Shown: positions 16,823 to 25,381 of the stretch, piece after piece
How positions within the stretch are numbered: position 1 is the stretch's first letter
Layout of the letters: each line of letters starts with the position of its first letter
Assembly: GCA_902616595.1 (NCBI GenBank)
Contig: CACMTJ010000015.1
Span: forward strand, 1 to 37,785
Length of the DNA stretch: 37,785 bases
DNA from: an uncultured Prochlorococcus sp.
GTDB lineage: Bacteria; Cyanobacteriota; Cyanobacteriia; PCC-6307; Cyanobiaceae
Reading direction: 5' to 3'
The notes under the pieces: model-generated
Told to the model about the DNA's origin: nothing
What the model saw: the letters and a program-made list of their open reading frames with translations, nothing else
The model's database searches: none
Program-made: the position numbers and the translations under genes

Positions 16823-17308
16823 TTAGTTTTTTATTTTTCTCCAACAAAAAGAACACTTTCCCCATCTTTTGATTTCGCCCTTAGGAGTAGGGGAATTACA
16901 AAGAGTACAAATGCACATATTATTTTGATTGATTCTGCTTGGATGCTTTGCCCAAACTATCTTTGCATTAGTAGCTTTGATATTTTTATTTTTAATTTCA
17001 TAATTTTGTATTATTTTTATTTCATTCAAAGTTATTCCAATTTTCTCGATTCTCTCTTTTAATTTATGCTTGTTATAGATTAAAGCTTGTCGCCACTGTG
17101 GATGATTTACTGCAATAGTAAGTATTTTTTTTTCAATATTTAATGGTTTACATTCTTGAAATAGTTCTAATCCAATTAAGTGCTTCCAGTTTTCGTTGAT
17201 TTTAGAGAGTTTATCTAAGTCTCCGCAGGATTTTTTGAAATTTTCAAGACAAATTTTTAATGAATGTGGATTCCTTCTATTCACTATTGGCAAATACTTT
17301 TTGTCCAA
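16823..17308 (-). CDS. DUF721 protein with C-terminal zinc ribbon
   Basis: The 161-residue protein has an N-terminal DUF721/DciA-type (KH-like) domain. It includes ENWKHLIGLELFQECKPL, and a typical VNHPQWRQALIYNKHKL strand-helix unit. The C-terminus bears two CxxC motifs, CTLCNSP and GKCSFCW, forming a likely zinc ribbon. DUF721 proteins resemble DciA, which loads the replicative helicase, but the cyanobacterial form with a zinc ribbon has no function known to me. The product is basic and cytosolic. It is divergent from the biotin ligase gene. Confidence 0.8.
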   Translation of the reverse strand: MDKKYLPIVNRRNPHSLKICLENFKKSCGDLDKLSKINENWKHLIGLELFQECKPLNIEKKILTIAVNHPQWRQALIYNKHKLKERIEKIGITLNEIKIIQNYEIKNKNIKATNAKIVWAKHPSRINQNNMCICTLCNSPTPKGEIKRWGKCSFCWRKIKN

Positions 17309-17383
17309 TTTGTAAAATTTACTTATTAAGACTAAAGTTAATCTAATCTTTTAAAAGATGCTCGTTGTTTTAATAAAAAATTT

Positions 17384-18133
17384 GTGAAAGTTATTGGACC
17401 TGCAGCTAAGACAGTTTTTTATTTAAAAAAAATTCAGGGTCAATATCCAACCTGGACACTTCATTACAAAATAAAATGTAAAAATACCGAAAATGAGCTA
17501 ACAAACTTTTTTGCATATTCTGAAATAAAGAAAAGTCAGCCTGTAGCTATAATTGCAAGAGAACAGTTCTCAGGGGTTGGCCAAAACTCAAAAACTTGGA
17601 TTTCACCAAAAGGCGGGATTTGGTTAAGTGCAGCTTACCCAATATTTTCAAAAGAATTTGAATGTCAAATATTTAATTTGTCTTTAGGTATTAAGTTATG
17701 TGAAATGCTTAGACAAGAGAATATAAATGTTTGTTTGAAATGGCCAAATGATATTTTTTTTGGTTCAAAAAAGTTGATTGGATTTTTACCGAGGGTTATA
17801 ACAAGAGGCAAAGAAATTATCTATGTAAGAGTGGGAATTGGCATGAATGTTTTAAATTACACTCCATCGGAAGGTATTTCATTATCAAAAGTACTTCAAA
17901 CTAAGAATATTAATCAACATTATTGGACAGCTAAAATTCTTAAAGCATTTTTTGATTCAACTGAATTTAATAAGAATAAAGAATATGTGATTAAATCTGC
18001 AAATAAGTTTCTTAATAAAAGTTTTTTACCTAGTGGTTATTCTCCTAATACATGGAAAATTAAAGATATTGATTCCAATGGGAATTTAAGAATTGAGAAT
18101 GAAACTCAACTGAAAGTAATTAGAAGGTTTTGA
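17384..18133 (+). CDS. birA: Biotin-[acetyl-CoA-carboxylase] ligase, divergent
   Basis: The 249-residue protein is a biotin protein ligase without the DNA-binding domain of E. coli BirA, so it should not regulate transcription. The LKWPND motif (about residues 118-123) and a basic KKLIGF segment (129-134) are conserved. The usual GRGR biotinyl-AMP loop reads SGVGQNSKTW (63-72), with Val65 and Gln67 at the arginine positions, which is unusual. It attaches biotin to the carrier protein of acetyl-CoA carboxylase. The start is GTG; its 3' end lies 2 bases from a convergent gene. Confidence 0.85.
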   Translation: MKVIGPAAKTVFYLKKIQGQYPTWTLHYKIKCKNTENELTNFFAYSEIKKSQPVAIIAREQFSGVGQNSKTWISPKGGIWLSAAYPIFSKEFECQIFNLSLGIKLCEMLRQENINVCLKWPNDIFFGSKKLIGFLPRVITRGKEIIYVRVGIGMNVLNYTPSEGISLSKVLQTKNINQHYWTAKILKAFFDSTEFNKNKEYVIKSANKFLNKSFLPSGYSPNTWKIKDIDSNGNLRIENETQLKVIRRF

Positions 18134-18155
18134 ATTTAATTAACTTTTAATTCAA
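18130..18155. terminator. AT-rich hairpin between convergent genes, possible bidirectional terminator
   Basis: TTGAATT (18130-18136) pairs with AATTCAA (18149-18155), with two further pairs after one mismatch. It overlaps the stop codons of birA and the ABC ATPase. The stem is weak in GC, so confidence is low. Confidence 0.35.
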
Positions 18156-18822
18156 CTATTCTTCCATCCTTAAATTTGGCTATTTTTTTTGCGCGATTTG
18201 CAACTTCATCTTCATGGGTAACTAAAACTATAGTTATTCCAGATTCATGCAGTTTGTCAAAAAGATCTAATACATCTTCCGTGGTTTTTGAATCTAGTGC
18301 TCCAGTAGGTTCGTCTGCTAGCAAAATTGAGGGGTTATTGATAATAGCCCTCGCGATAGCAACTCGTTGTTGTTGACCTCCAGATAATTGATTTGGACGA
18401 TTATTCATTCTTTCTGAAAGGCCAACTTTTTTTAAGGCATTCTTACCTCGCTCTAATCTTTGTTCAGGATCAATACCAGCATAAATCATCGGCAAAGTTA
18501 CATTTTCAAGTGCAGTTGCGTCTGAAAGAAGATGAAATTGTTGAAAAACGAAGCCTAATTTTTGGTTACGAATTTCGGCGAGCTCATCATCAGATAAATT
18601 TTCTACAGGAATACCATTTAATTTATAAATACCTTCAGATGGTCTATCTAGACATCCAATAATATTCATAGCTGTACTTTTGCCTGAGCCACTAGCTCCC
18701 ATTACAGCTAAATAATCACCTTTATAAATTTCTAAGTTTATGCTGTCTAATGCTCTAACAGTTAAATCCTCTTTCCCATATGTTTTAGTTATATTTTCTA
18801 AACTCGCGACTTTCTTAGACAT
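18136..18822 (-). CDS. ABC transporter ATP-binding protein (LolD/MacB/DevA type)
   Basis: From the ATG at 18822 the product is 228 residues and begins MSKKVASLENITKTYG. The frame is open further upstream, but that stretch lies inside ndhB and is not family-like. It has the Walker A GASGSGKST (about residues 42-50), the ABC signature LSGGQQQR, and Walker B ILLADEPTGALDS. The VFQQFHLL Q-loop marks the LolD/MacB/DevA group, which powers MacB-type exporters or lipoprotein release. No permease gene is adjacent, so its partner is unknown. It starts 16 bases after ndhB and may be cotranscribed with it. Confidence 0.92.
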   Translation of the reverse strand: MSKKVASLENITKTYGKEDLTVRALDSINLEIYKGDYLAVMGASGSGKSTAMNIIGCLDRPSEGIYKLNGIPVENLSDDELAEIRNQKLGFVFQQFHLLSDATALENVTLPMIYAGIDPEQRLERGKNALKKVGLSERMNNRPNQLSGGQQQRVAIARAIINNPSILLADEPTGALDSKTTEDVLDLFDKLHESGITIVLVTHEDEVANRAKKIAKFKDGRIVELKVN

Positions 18823-18838
18823 TTGTTGAAGAATTCTT

Positions 18839-20359
18839 CTAGGAAATATTGTTTGCTGTAGCAATAATATCTTGTAAGAAAGGAGTTTCTGAAACTGCTG
18901 TATTAGCCAATTTAAAAAGAGGATTAGAAAGGATTCCTCCAAGAGCAGTTACTGCGACGCAAGTATAAAGTGCAATTCTCAACGGCGGTAATCCTACAAT
19001 TCCCCAATTAATTTCAGGATATGATTTGACTATTTCAGAGGCTTCCTGTGGTTCTTTAACTACCATCATTTTTATCACTGAAATGTAGTAATAAATAGAA
19101 ATAACGGAAGTTACTAATCCAACTATTACCAATAGATATTGATGATTTGCCCAACCTGCAAAGAACAAGTATATCTTTCCAAAAAATCCTAACATTGGAG
19201 GTAAACCTCCAAGAGAGAGAAGACAAAGGCTTAAGCCTAATGTAATGAGAGGGTCTTTTTGGTAAAGTCCTGAGTAATCAAGAATTTTGTCAGAACCAGT
19301 TCTTAGTGAGAAAAGTATTACACAAGAAAATGCACCCAAATTCATAAACAAATATGCAGCTAAATATAAAACAGCAGCTGATAAACCATCTTGTGTGCCA
19401 GATACTATTCCAATCATTACAAATCCTGCCTGTCCAATAGAACTGTAAGCTAGCATCCTTTTCATTGAGGTTTGAGCTAGAGCTACAACATTTCCTAGAG
19501 CCATGCTCAATATGGCCAAAATGGTAAATAAAAGTTTCCATTCTTCGTCAAAAGAAGAGAAAGTTGTGCTTAATATTCTTATTGCAAATGCAAAGCCCGC
19601 TGTTTTTGAACCAACAGATAAAAAAGCTACTACAGGTGTAGGTGAACCCTCATATACATCAGGAGTCCATTGATGAAAGGGAACAGCTGCAATTTTAAAT
19701 GCAACAGTTGATAAGACAAATACAAGAGCTAGTGAAGTGATAAAGGATGGCTTATTGATAATCTCTAAACCTATGGTCGCTAAGTTTGTTGAACCACTTA
19801 ATCCATAAAGAAAAGAGGATCCATACAAATAGACAGCAGCAGCAGCTGAACCAACAAGGAGGTATTTTAAGGCTGCTTCTGAACTCCTTGGATCTCTTTT
19901 GAGGTAACCAGAAAGTAAGTAACTTGCTACAGATAAAGTTTCTAGAGATATAAATACACTTATAAGGTCAGTAGATCCACACAAAAGCATTGCACCAAGG
20001 GTGGCCGAAAGAACTATAGCGGCAAACTCGCCAATTGGACTACCACTTTGTTCTGTATACCGCCAACTTATAAGTAAAGATACTAAGGTAGATAAAGAAA
20101 TTATTGCTCTAAATGCGATTGCCAAATTATCTGAATTAAAGGACCCAAGGAATGCGCTTTCTACCGGATTACTCCATTGCAATGCCAAACTAATAAGAGA
20201 GCTGCCAATTGATAAATAGCAAATTATTGGTGCCCATTTTGATGCAGTTTTTTCTCCAGCTAAATCTACAAGAAGTGTTCCAACAATACCTAATAAAATA
20301 AAAGCCTCAGGAATAATGGCTTGAGCATTTAAATTAATTGTAAAGATTTCGTTGGGCAC
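18839..20359 (-). CDS. ndhB: NDH-1 (photosynthetic complex I) subunit 2
   Basis: The 506-residue, roughly 14-helix protein is the antiporter-like membrane subunit NdhB. Diagnostic segments are [22 protein letters not shown] (shown in part) with the preceding PFHQ, and [13 protein letters not shown]. It belongs to the proton-pumping arm of the thylakoid NDH-1 complex, which takes electrons from ferredoxin for cyclic flow and respiration. Other ndh genes are elsewhere. It is divergent from topA with 175 bases between. Confidence 0.97.
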   Translation of the reverse strand: MPNEIFTINLNAQAIIPEAFILLGIVGTLLVDLAGEKTASKWAPIICYLSIGSSLISLALQWSNPVESAFLGSFNSDNLAIAFRAIISLSTLVSLLISWRYTEQSGSPIGEFAAIVLSATLGAMLLCGSTDLISVFISLETLSVASYLLSGYLKRDPRSSEAALKYLLVGSAAAAVYLYGSSFLYGLSGSTNLATIGLEIINKPSFITSLALVFVLSTVAFKIAAVPFHQWTPDVYEGSPTPVVAFLSVGSKTAGFAFAIRILSTTFSSFDEEWKLLFTILAILSMALGNVVALAQTSMKRMLAYSSIGQAGFVMIGIVSGTQDGLSAAVLYLAAYLFMNLGAFSCVILFSLRTGSDKILDYSGLYQKDPLITLGLSLCLLSLGGLPPMLGFFGKIYLFFAGWANHQYLLVIVGLVTSVISIYYYISVIKMMVVKEPQEASEIVKSYPEINWGIVGLPPLRIALYTCVAVTALGGILSNPLFKLANTAVSETPFLQDIIATANNIS

Positions 20360-20404
20360 TTTATTAAATTGGATTAAATTAGATGTTTGATTGTAAGAGT
20401 CTAA

Positions 20405-20429
20405 GAGTTAATCTTAACTCGATTATAAT
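20405..20429 (+). promoter_or_regulatory. Possible topA promoter with inverted repeat
   Basis: A TATAAT box at 20424-20429 is preceded by the perfect inverted repeat GAGTTA-ATCT-TAACTC (20405-20420), which would sit over the spacer/-35 region. No good -35 hexamer is seen. The repeat could be an operator for topA or for divergent ndhB, or the 5' hairpin of one transcript. This is a guess from position. Confidence 0.35.
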
Positions 20430-20534
20430 TTGTGGGTATGATTTTTGAAATTTTAAGAAGAAGTTACTTGAAAAAACTTCAAATAATCATAATATGCCCT
20501 AACTGAACAAAAACACCAATTTTTGAAATAAACC

Positions 20535-23141
20535 TTGGATCACACACTTGTTATTGTTGAAAGTCCCACAAAAGCAAAAACTATAAGAAAGTTTTTGCCC
20601 TCTAATTTTGAAGTTCTCGCTTCAATGGGACACGTAAGAGATCTTCCAAAAGGAGCTGCTGAAATACCAGCTGCTGTTAAAAAGGAAAAATGGTCAAGGA
20701 TAGGAGTTAATACAAGAGAAGATTTTGAACCACTTTATATAGTTCCAAAAGATAAGAAAAAGGTTGTTAAAGAGTTGAAAGATGCATTAAAAGGCGCGAC
20801 CCAGCTATTACTGGCAACTGATGAAGATAGAGAGGGAGAGAGTATTAGCTGGCATCTCATGCAAATACTTAAGCCGAAAATACCAACTAAGAGAATGGTT
20901 TTTCATGAAATTACGAAGAAGGCAATTAATAAAGCTTTAGACCAAACTAGAGAAATTGATATGGAACTTGTTCAGGCTCAAGAAACAAGAAGAATCTTGG
21001 ATAGACTTTTTGGATATGAATTATCTCCTTTACTTTGGAAGAAGGTAGCCCCCCGACTATCTGCTGGTCGTGTTCAATCAGTTTCTGTAAGGCTTCTTGT
21101 TAGGAGAGAGAGAGAAAGAAGATCCTTTAAAAAAGCTAGTTACTGGGGGATTAAAGCTTCCCTCGTAAAAGATAATGTTACTTTCGAAACTAAATTATTC
21201 AGTTTAAACGGTAAAAGAATTTCTAACGGCTCCGATTTCGACGAACAAACCGGTAAATTAAAAGAAGGAAATAAATCTTTAATAATTGGAGAAGAACAAG
21301 TAAATGATTTATTGAAGACTTTTTCCTCAGAGGATTGGTTAGTCTCAAAAATCGAAAAAAAGCCATCCACTCGTAAGCCAGTTCCTCCATTTACAACTAG
21401 CACATTACAACAAGAAGCAAATAGGAAGCTTCGTTTGTCTGCAAGAGAAACTATGAGATGTGCACAAGGGCTGTATGAGAGAGGTTTCATAACATATATG
21501 AGAACTGATTCAGTTCATCTCTCCGAACAAGCCACAAGAGCTGCTAGAGAATGTGTCAGTTCTATGTATGGAAAAGAATATTTATCTAACTCACCAAGAC
21601 AATTTAATTCAAATGCAAGAAATGCTCAAGAAGCACATGAAGCTATTAGGCCTGCAGGTGAGATATTTAAAACACCTAAGGAAACTAATCTAATTGGTAG
21701 AGACTTATCACTTTACGATTTAATTTGGAAAAGAACAGTAGCTAGTCAAATGGCGGAAGCTAGGTTAACAATGATTAACGCTGAAATTAGCGTAGGAGAT
21801 GGATTATTTAAATCAAGCGGGAAAAGTATTGATTTCGCAGGATTCTTCAGAGCTTATGTCGAGGGAAGTGATGACCCAAGTTCATCCCTCGAACAACAAG
21901 AAATTATTCTCCCAAACTTAACAACTGGCACATGTCTTGAAGTTACTAATAAGGAATCTACTTTTCATGAAACTAAACCTCCTGCAAGGTATACAGAGGC
22001 CGCATTAGTTAAAGTTCTTGAAAAAGAAGGGATTGGAAGACCTTCTACCTATGCCAGCATTATTGGGACCATAGTTGATAGAGGTTATGCAAATATATCT
22101 TCCAATACTTTGGCTCCAACTTTTACAGCTTTTGCTGTTACTGCTCTATTAGAAGAACATTTTCCTGATCTGGTTGATACTACTTTTACTGCAAAAATGG
22201 AATCTTCATTGGATGAAATATCTTCAGGCAATCTTGAGTGGCTACCATACCTCGAAACTTTCTATAAAGGTAAAAATGGTTTGGAGGTAAAGGTTCAGAA
22301 AACAGAGGGTGATATTGATGGTAAAGCTTATAGACAAGTTGATTTCGAAGACCTTCCTTGCGTAGTCAGAATAGGCTCTAACGGACCTTGGCTAGAGGGT
22401 ACAAAAATTGATGAATCTGGTAATGAAATTCAGGCTAAAGGTAATCTTCCAATGGATATTACACCTGGAGATTTAGACATAAAACAAGTTGATCAAATCT
22501 TAAGTGGCCCATCGGATCTTGGCACTGATCCAAAAACTGGGGAAAAAGTCTTTTTAAGATTTGGCCCTTATGGACCTTACGTTCAATTGGGAAATAATGA
22601 TCAAGATAAAGCTAAACCAAGAAGAGCTTCATTACCCAAAGAGTTGAAAACTGATGATCTAACTCTAGATGAGGCTCTTGTACTTTTAAGTTTGCCTAGA
22701 TTGTTAGGAGTTCATCCTGAAGGAGGAGTTGTTGAGGCTGATAGAGGAAGATTTGGCCCTTATATCAAATGGATTAAAAATAAAAATGAATCTGAAAATA
22801 GATCTTTAAAGAAAGAAGATGATGTTTTTACAGTTGATATAGAACGAGCATTAGAAATTCTTGCGATGCCAAAAATGGGTAGAGGTGGTCAAGAGGTACT
22901 TAAAGACTTTGGAAAACCGAAAGAATTTAAAGAAAAAATTCAAATATTAAATGGAAGATATGGCGTCTATTTAAAATGTGGCAAAACTAATGTTTCGATT
23001 GCCAAAGATACTGACATAGAAAAATTTACCATAGATGAAGCAGTATCTCTTTTAGAAGAAAAACTAAAAGATAAAAAAGGCGCAATTTTAAAAAAAACAA
23101 AGATTAGTAATAAAAAAACTACAAGGAAAAAGAAAAGTTAG
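20535..23141 (+). CDS. topA: DNA topoisomerase I
   Basis: The 868-residue type IA topoisomerase has the Toprim domain with LVIVESPTKAKTI (Glu9) and DEDREGES (96-103), and the active-site Tyr321 in GFITYMRTDS. Cys4 zinc fingers are not visible at the C-terminus. Instead there are three or more topoisomerase C-terminal repeats of the GRFGPYIKW / GRYGVYLKC type and a Lys-rich tail, as is usual for cyanobacteria. It relaxes negative supercoils. The start is TTG at 20535, giving the usual DHTLVIVESP start. A lipoprotein gene follows at 7 bases. Confidence 0.97.
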   Translation: MDHTLVIVESPTKAKTIRKFLPSNFEVLASMGHVRDLPKGAAEIPAAVKKEKWSRIGVNTREDFEPLYIVPKDKKKVVKELKDALKGATQLLLATDEDREGESISWHLMQILKPKIPTKRMVFHEITKKAINKALDQTREIDMELVQAQETRRILDRLFGYELSPLLWKKVAPRLSAGRVQSVSVRLLVRRERERRSFKKASYWGIKASLVKDNVTFETKLFSLNGKRISNGSDFDEQTGKLKEGNKSLIIGEEQVNDLLKTFSSEDWLVSKIEKKPSTRKPVPPFTTSTLQQEANRKLRLSARETMRCAQGLYERGFITYMRTDSVHLSEQATRAARECVSSMYGKEYLSNSPRQFNSNARNAQEAHEAIRPAGEIFKTPKETNLIGRDLSLYDLIWKRTVASQMAEARLTMINAEISVGDGLFKSSGKSIDFAGFFRAYVEGSDDPSSSLEQQEIILPNLTTGTCLEVTNKESTFHETKPPARYTEAALVKVLEKEGIGRPSTYASIIGTIVDRGYANISSNTLAPTFTAFAVTALLEEHFPDLVDTTFTAKMESSLDEISSGNLEWLPYLETFYKGKNGLEVKVQKTEGDIDGKAYRQVDFEDLPCVVRIGSNGPWLEGTKIDESGNEIQAKGNLPMDITPGDLDIKQVDQILSGPSDLGTDPKTGEKVFLRFGPYGPYVQLGNNDQDKAKPRRASLPKELKTDDLTLDEALVLLSLPRLLGVHPEGGVVEADRGRFGPYIKWIKNKNESENRSLKKEDDVFTVDIERALEILAMPKMGRGGQEVLKDFGKPKEFKEKIQILNGRYGVYLKCGKTNVSIAKDTDIEKFTIDEAVSLLEEKLKDKKGAILKKTKISNKKTTRKKKS

Positions 23142-23148
23142 AAAAAAT

Positions 23149-23553
23149 ATGATTTTAAAAAAAAAAGAATTTTTTTTATTAATTTTTTTAATTTTCTTGC
23201 AATCATGCTCTGGGGGGAGGATTGGAAATTTTCTTGAAAGTAGTTTTAATGATTTAGAAAAAACAAGCAAAAATGAAGATTTACAAAATAACTTATTAAA
23301 TAAAAAAGATATAAATTTAGAAAAAGAAAACAAAAAATTTGATGATAAAAAAAATAAAAAAATTAAGAATCTTTCAAAAAAAAGAAAAATTGAGCTTCAA
23401 TCTTACAAAATAATATTCATTTTAAAAGATGTAGATCCAAAAGATCCCACTGAAGAGTTGAGTTCCATATTGAGTAATTCTGAGGTAAATTTTGAAATAG
23501 AAAAGATTGAACGTATCTTAGATTCAAAAAATAAAAGTATGAATAAAAATTAA
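23149..23553 (+). CDS. Putative small lipoprotein, unknown function
   Basis: I do not recognise a domain in this 134-residue protein. It has a lipoprotein signal peptide: basic MILKKKEFF, hydrophobic core, then lipobox LQSC with Cys20. The mature part is very rich in Lys, Asn, Asp and Glu and looks largely disordered, with a short ordered stretch (about residues 84-122, YKIIFILKDVDPKDPTEELS). It should be anchored in a membrane facing the periplasm. It lies between topA and the DUF2232 gene with short gaps, in a likely operon. High poly-A content explains many spurious reverse-strand ORFs here. Confidence 0.7.
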   Translation: MILKKKEFFLLIFLIFLQSCSGGRIGNFLESSFNDLEKTSKNEDLQNNLLNKKDINLEKENKKFDDKKNKKIKNLSKKRKIELQSYKIIFILKDVDPKDPTEELSSILSNSEVNFEIEKIERILDSKNKSMNKN

Positions 23554-23573
23554 TTAAAAATATTCAACAAAAA

Positions 23574-24212
23574 ATGAAAATAAGAACAAAAACTGAAGCA
23601 TTAAATATTGTAGAGACCTCTTATTTAGCATCTCTTTCGTCTTTATTATGGGTTGCATTATATTATCTGCCAATTGGGGGAGCTTTATTAAGGTTGATTT
23701 TACCCCTCCCAATGATCTTGTTGCACTTGAGAAGGGGAAGTAAAATTGCATTGGAAGGACTTTTAATACAATTTCTACTTTTATTCATAATTATGGGTCC
23801 TGTTAGAGGAACTTTATTTTTGTTTCCTTATGGGATTTTGGCTTTTTGGCTAGGTTGGTGTTGGTTTAAAGAAAAGAGTTGGAAACTTAGTTTAACTGGG
23901 GGAGTTATTATTGGAACCCTTGGCTTCTTAATAAGAGTAATAGCATTATCTACTTTGGTTGGAGATAATCTTTGGGTGTTAATTACTAGAGCGAGTTATG
24001 GTCTAATAGAAAAGTTAATTGGATTATTTAATTTACCTTTATATCCCTCAATTTTGAGTATACAACTAGGTGCAATTTTATTAATAATTTTTCAAGAAAT
24101 AGTTTATGTTTTAACTGTACATGTAGTTGCCTATTCTCTGTTTCCTAGATTTAAATTAACCATCCCAGATCCTCCAAGATTGTTAAATAGCTTAGTTGAT
24201 TTTAATAATTGA
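23574..24212 (+). CDS. DUF2232 multi-pass membrane protein
   Basis: The 212-residue protein has five or six membrane helices with short loops and belongs to the DUF2232 (YybS-like) group, recognised by its N-terminal YLASLSSLLWVALYYLPIGG stretch and helix pattern. Some related proteins resemble the substrate-binding subunits of ECF vitamin transporters, but no energising module is adjacent, so transport is unproven. It lies 20 bases after the lipoprotein gene, and its stop overlaps the TTG start of the CobT-like gene (24209-24212), implying translational coupling. Confidence 0.8.
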   Translation: MKIRTKTEALNIVETSYLASLSSLLWVALYYLPIGGALLRLILPLPMILLHLRRGSKIALEGLLIQFLLLFIIMGPVRGTLFLFPYGILAFWLGWCWFKEKSWKLSLTGGVIIGTLGFLIRVIALSTLVGDNLWVLITRASYGLIEKLIGLFNLPLYPSILSIQLGAILLIIFQEIVYVLTVHVVAYSLFPRFKLTIPDPPRLLNSLVDFNN

Positions 24213-25381
24213 AAAAAGTAAAAATGTATAGTACAGAATTAGGGATAAATTTTTTTGGAAATGAATCCAATAAAAAAAGACAACTCAATAAGATAGAAAT
24301 ACTGAAAAAGAATATTAAAAATTTAAAAATATTTCTTATAATTGCTGGCACTAACACATCACAAATTCCAGGAATTTCCGCAGCAGGTATTAATCCAAAA
24401 TCGAGGAGAACAACTGCTCTCGCAGATGCTGAATTTTTACTTGAGGGTGCTTCAAAAGATCATAAATATAAATTGCCTCTTCTCAATGCAGGAGTAACTC
24501 CGGCCCTAATTAGTCATGTTTGTTCAAAGCTGATAAATACTTATCCAGTTATTGTTCCTCTGGGAATAGGAGCAAAGCCTTATTTTAATCATTTGGTTGT
24601 AGAAGATAGAAATTTGGGCCCATCAAATTGTCTTACTACTGGTAAATCGATGACTAAAGAGAGAGTTTTAAATCTCTATAAGAAAGGTCTTGCGATAGGA
24701 AAATCCTTAAAACAACCAGTTTTAATTTCTGAATCTGTACCGGGGGGTACCACAACGGCTCAGGCAGTAATGGAAGCTTTTGGTTTGCAGGTATCTAATT
24801 TAGTTGGGAGTAGTTTATTTAAAGCTCCAAGAGAACTAAGAAGACAGGTAATTAAAAGGGGACTTTTAAATGCGAATTTCAAGGCTGATTTCGACTCTTT
24901 TGATGTTGTCGCGGCAGTAGGTGATCCTTTCCAAGCTTTTTCAATGGGTCTATTAATTGGTGCCAGGTTAGCAAAACAACCTGTAATATTGTCTGGAGGA
25001 AGTCAGATGTTAGCAGTCATTTTGCTTGTATTAGAATTTTTAGGTGAAAAAAATAAAGATGAATTTATTGAAGATGTTTTTATTGCGACAACTGGGTGGC
25101 TTGTGAAAGATAATTCTCTAAATGATTTGGTAAATCTAATTAATGAAAAATATGATGTCAAATTATTAGGTTTAGCCAGTCCTTTAAATTTTAAATCTTC
25201 CAAATATAAAGAATTGAAGGATTATGAATTAGGTCATGTAAAAGAAGGTGTAGGTGCTGGTGGAATATCATTGCTTGCTTTCTTAATTGGATTTAAAAAT
25301 GAAGAAATAGTTTCATTGTGTCAACAAAATCTGGAAATGATGAAGGGCCTAGGTCAAATTTCTTTAGAGAAGGATTGCTGA
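24209..25381 (+). CDS. CobT-like nicotinate-nucleotide-dependent phosphoribosyltransferase (TIGR00303)
   Basis: The 390-residue protein matches the TIGR00303 branch of CobT proteins. These share a GISAAGINPKSRRTTALADAEF-type start (about residues 54-75), a VPGGTTTAQAVMEA stretch and a GGSQMLAVILL stretch. Classical CobT activates the lower base, usually dimethylbenzimidazole, for cobalamin. Marine picocyanobacteria are known to make pseudocobalamin with adenine, so this protein may activate adenine or do something else. The start may be TTG 24209, overlapping the previous stop, or ATG 24224 (MYSTELGINFF). The next gene starts one base after the stop. Confidence 0.85.
   Translation: MKKVKMYSTELGINFFGNESNKKRQLNKIEILKKNIKNLKIFLIIAGTNTSQIPGISAAGINPKSRRTTALADAEFLLEGASKDHKYKLPLLNAGVTPALISHVCSKLINTYPVIVPLGIGAKPYFNHLVVEDRNLGPSNCLTTGKSMTKERVLNLYKKGLAIGKSLKQPVLISESVPGGTTTAQAVMEAFGLQVSNLVGSSLFKAPRELRRQVIKRGLLNANFKADFDSFDVVAAVGDPFQAFSMGLLIGARLAKQPVILSGGSQMLAVILLVLEFLGEKNKDEFIEDVFIATTGWLVKDNSLNDLVNLINEKYDVKLLGLASPLNFKSSKYKELKDYELGHVKEGVGAGGISLLAFLIGFKNEEIVSLCQQNLEMMKGLGQISLEKDC

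Noticed and set aside
18823-18942. N-terminal extension of the ABC ATPase
   Set aside because: The extra 40 codons lie inside ndhB on the same strand and resemble no ATPase; the family start MSKKVASLENITKTYG is at 18822.
19290-19541. Second minus-strand ORF inside ndhB (83 codons)
   Set aside because: It is a frame-shifted shadow of ndhB on the same strand with no start signal or domain.
23088-23333. Minus-strand Phe/Lys-rich 81-codon ORF
   Set aside because: It lies across the A-rich end of topA and the start of the lipoprotein gene; its composition is explained by poly-A on the plus strand.
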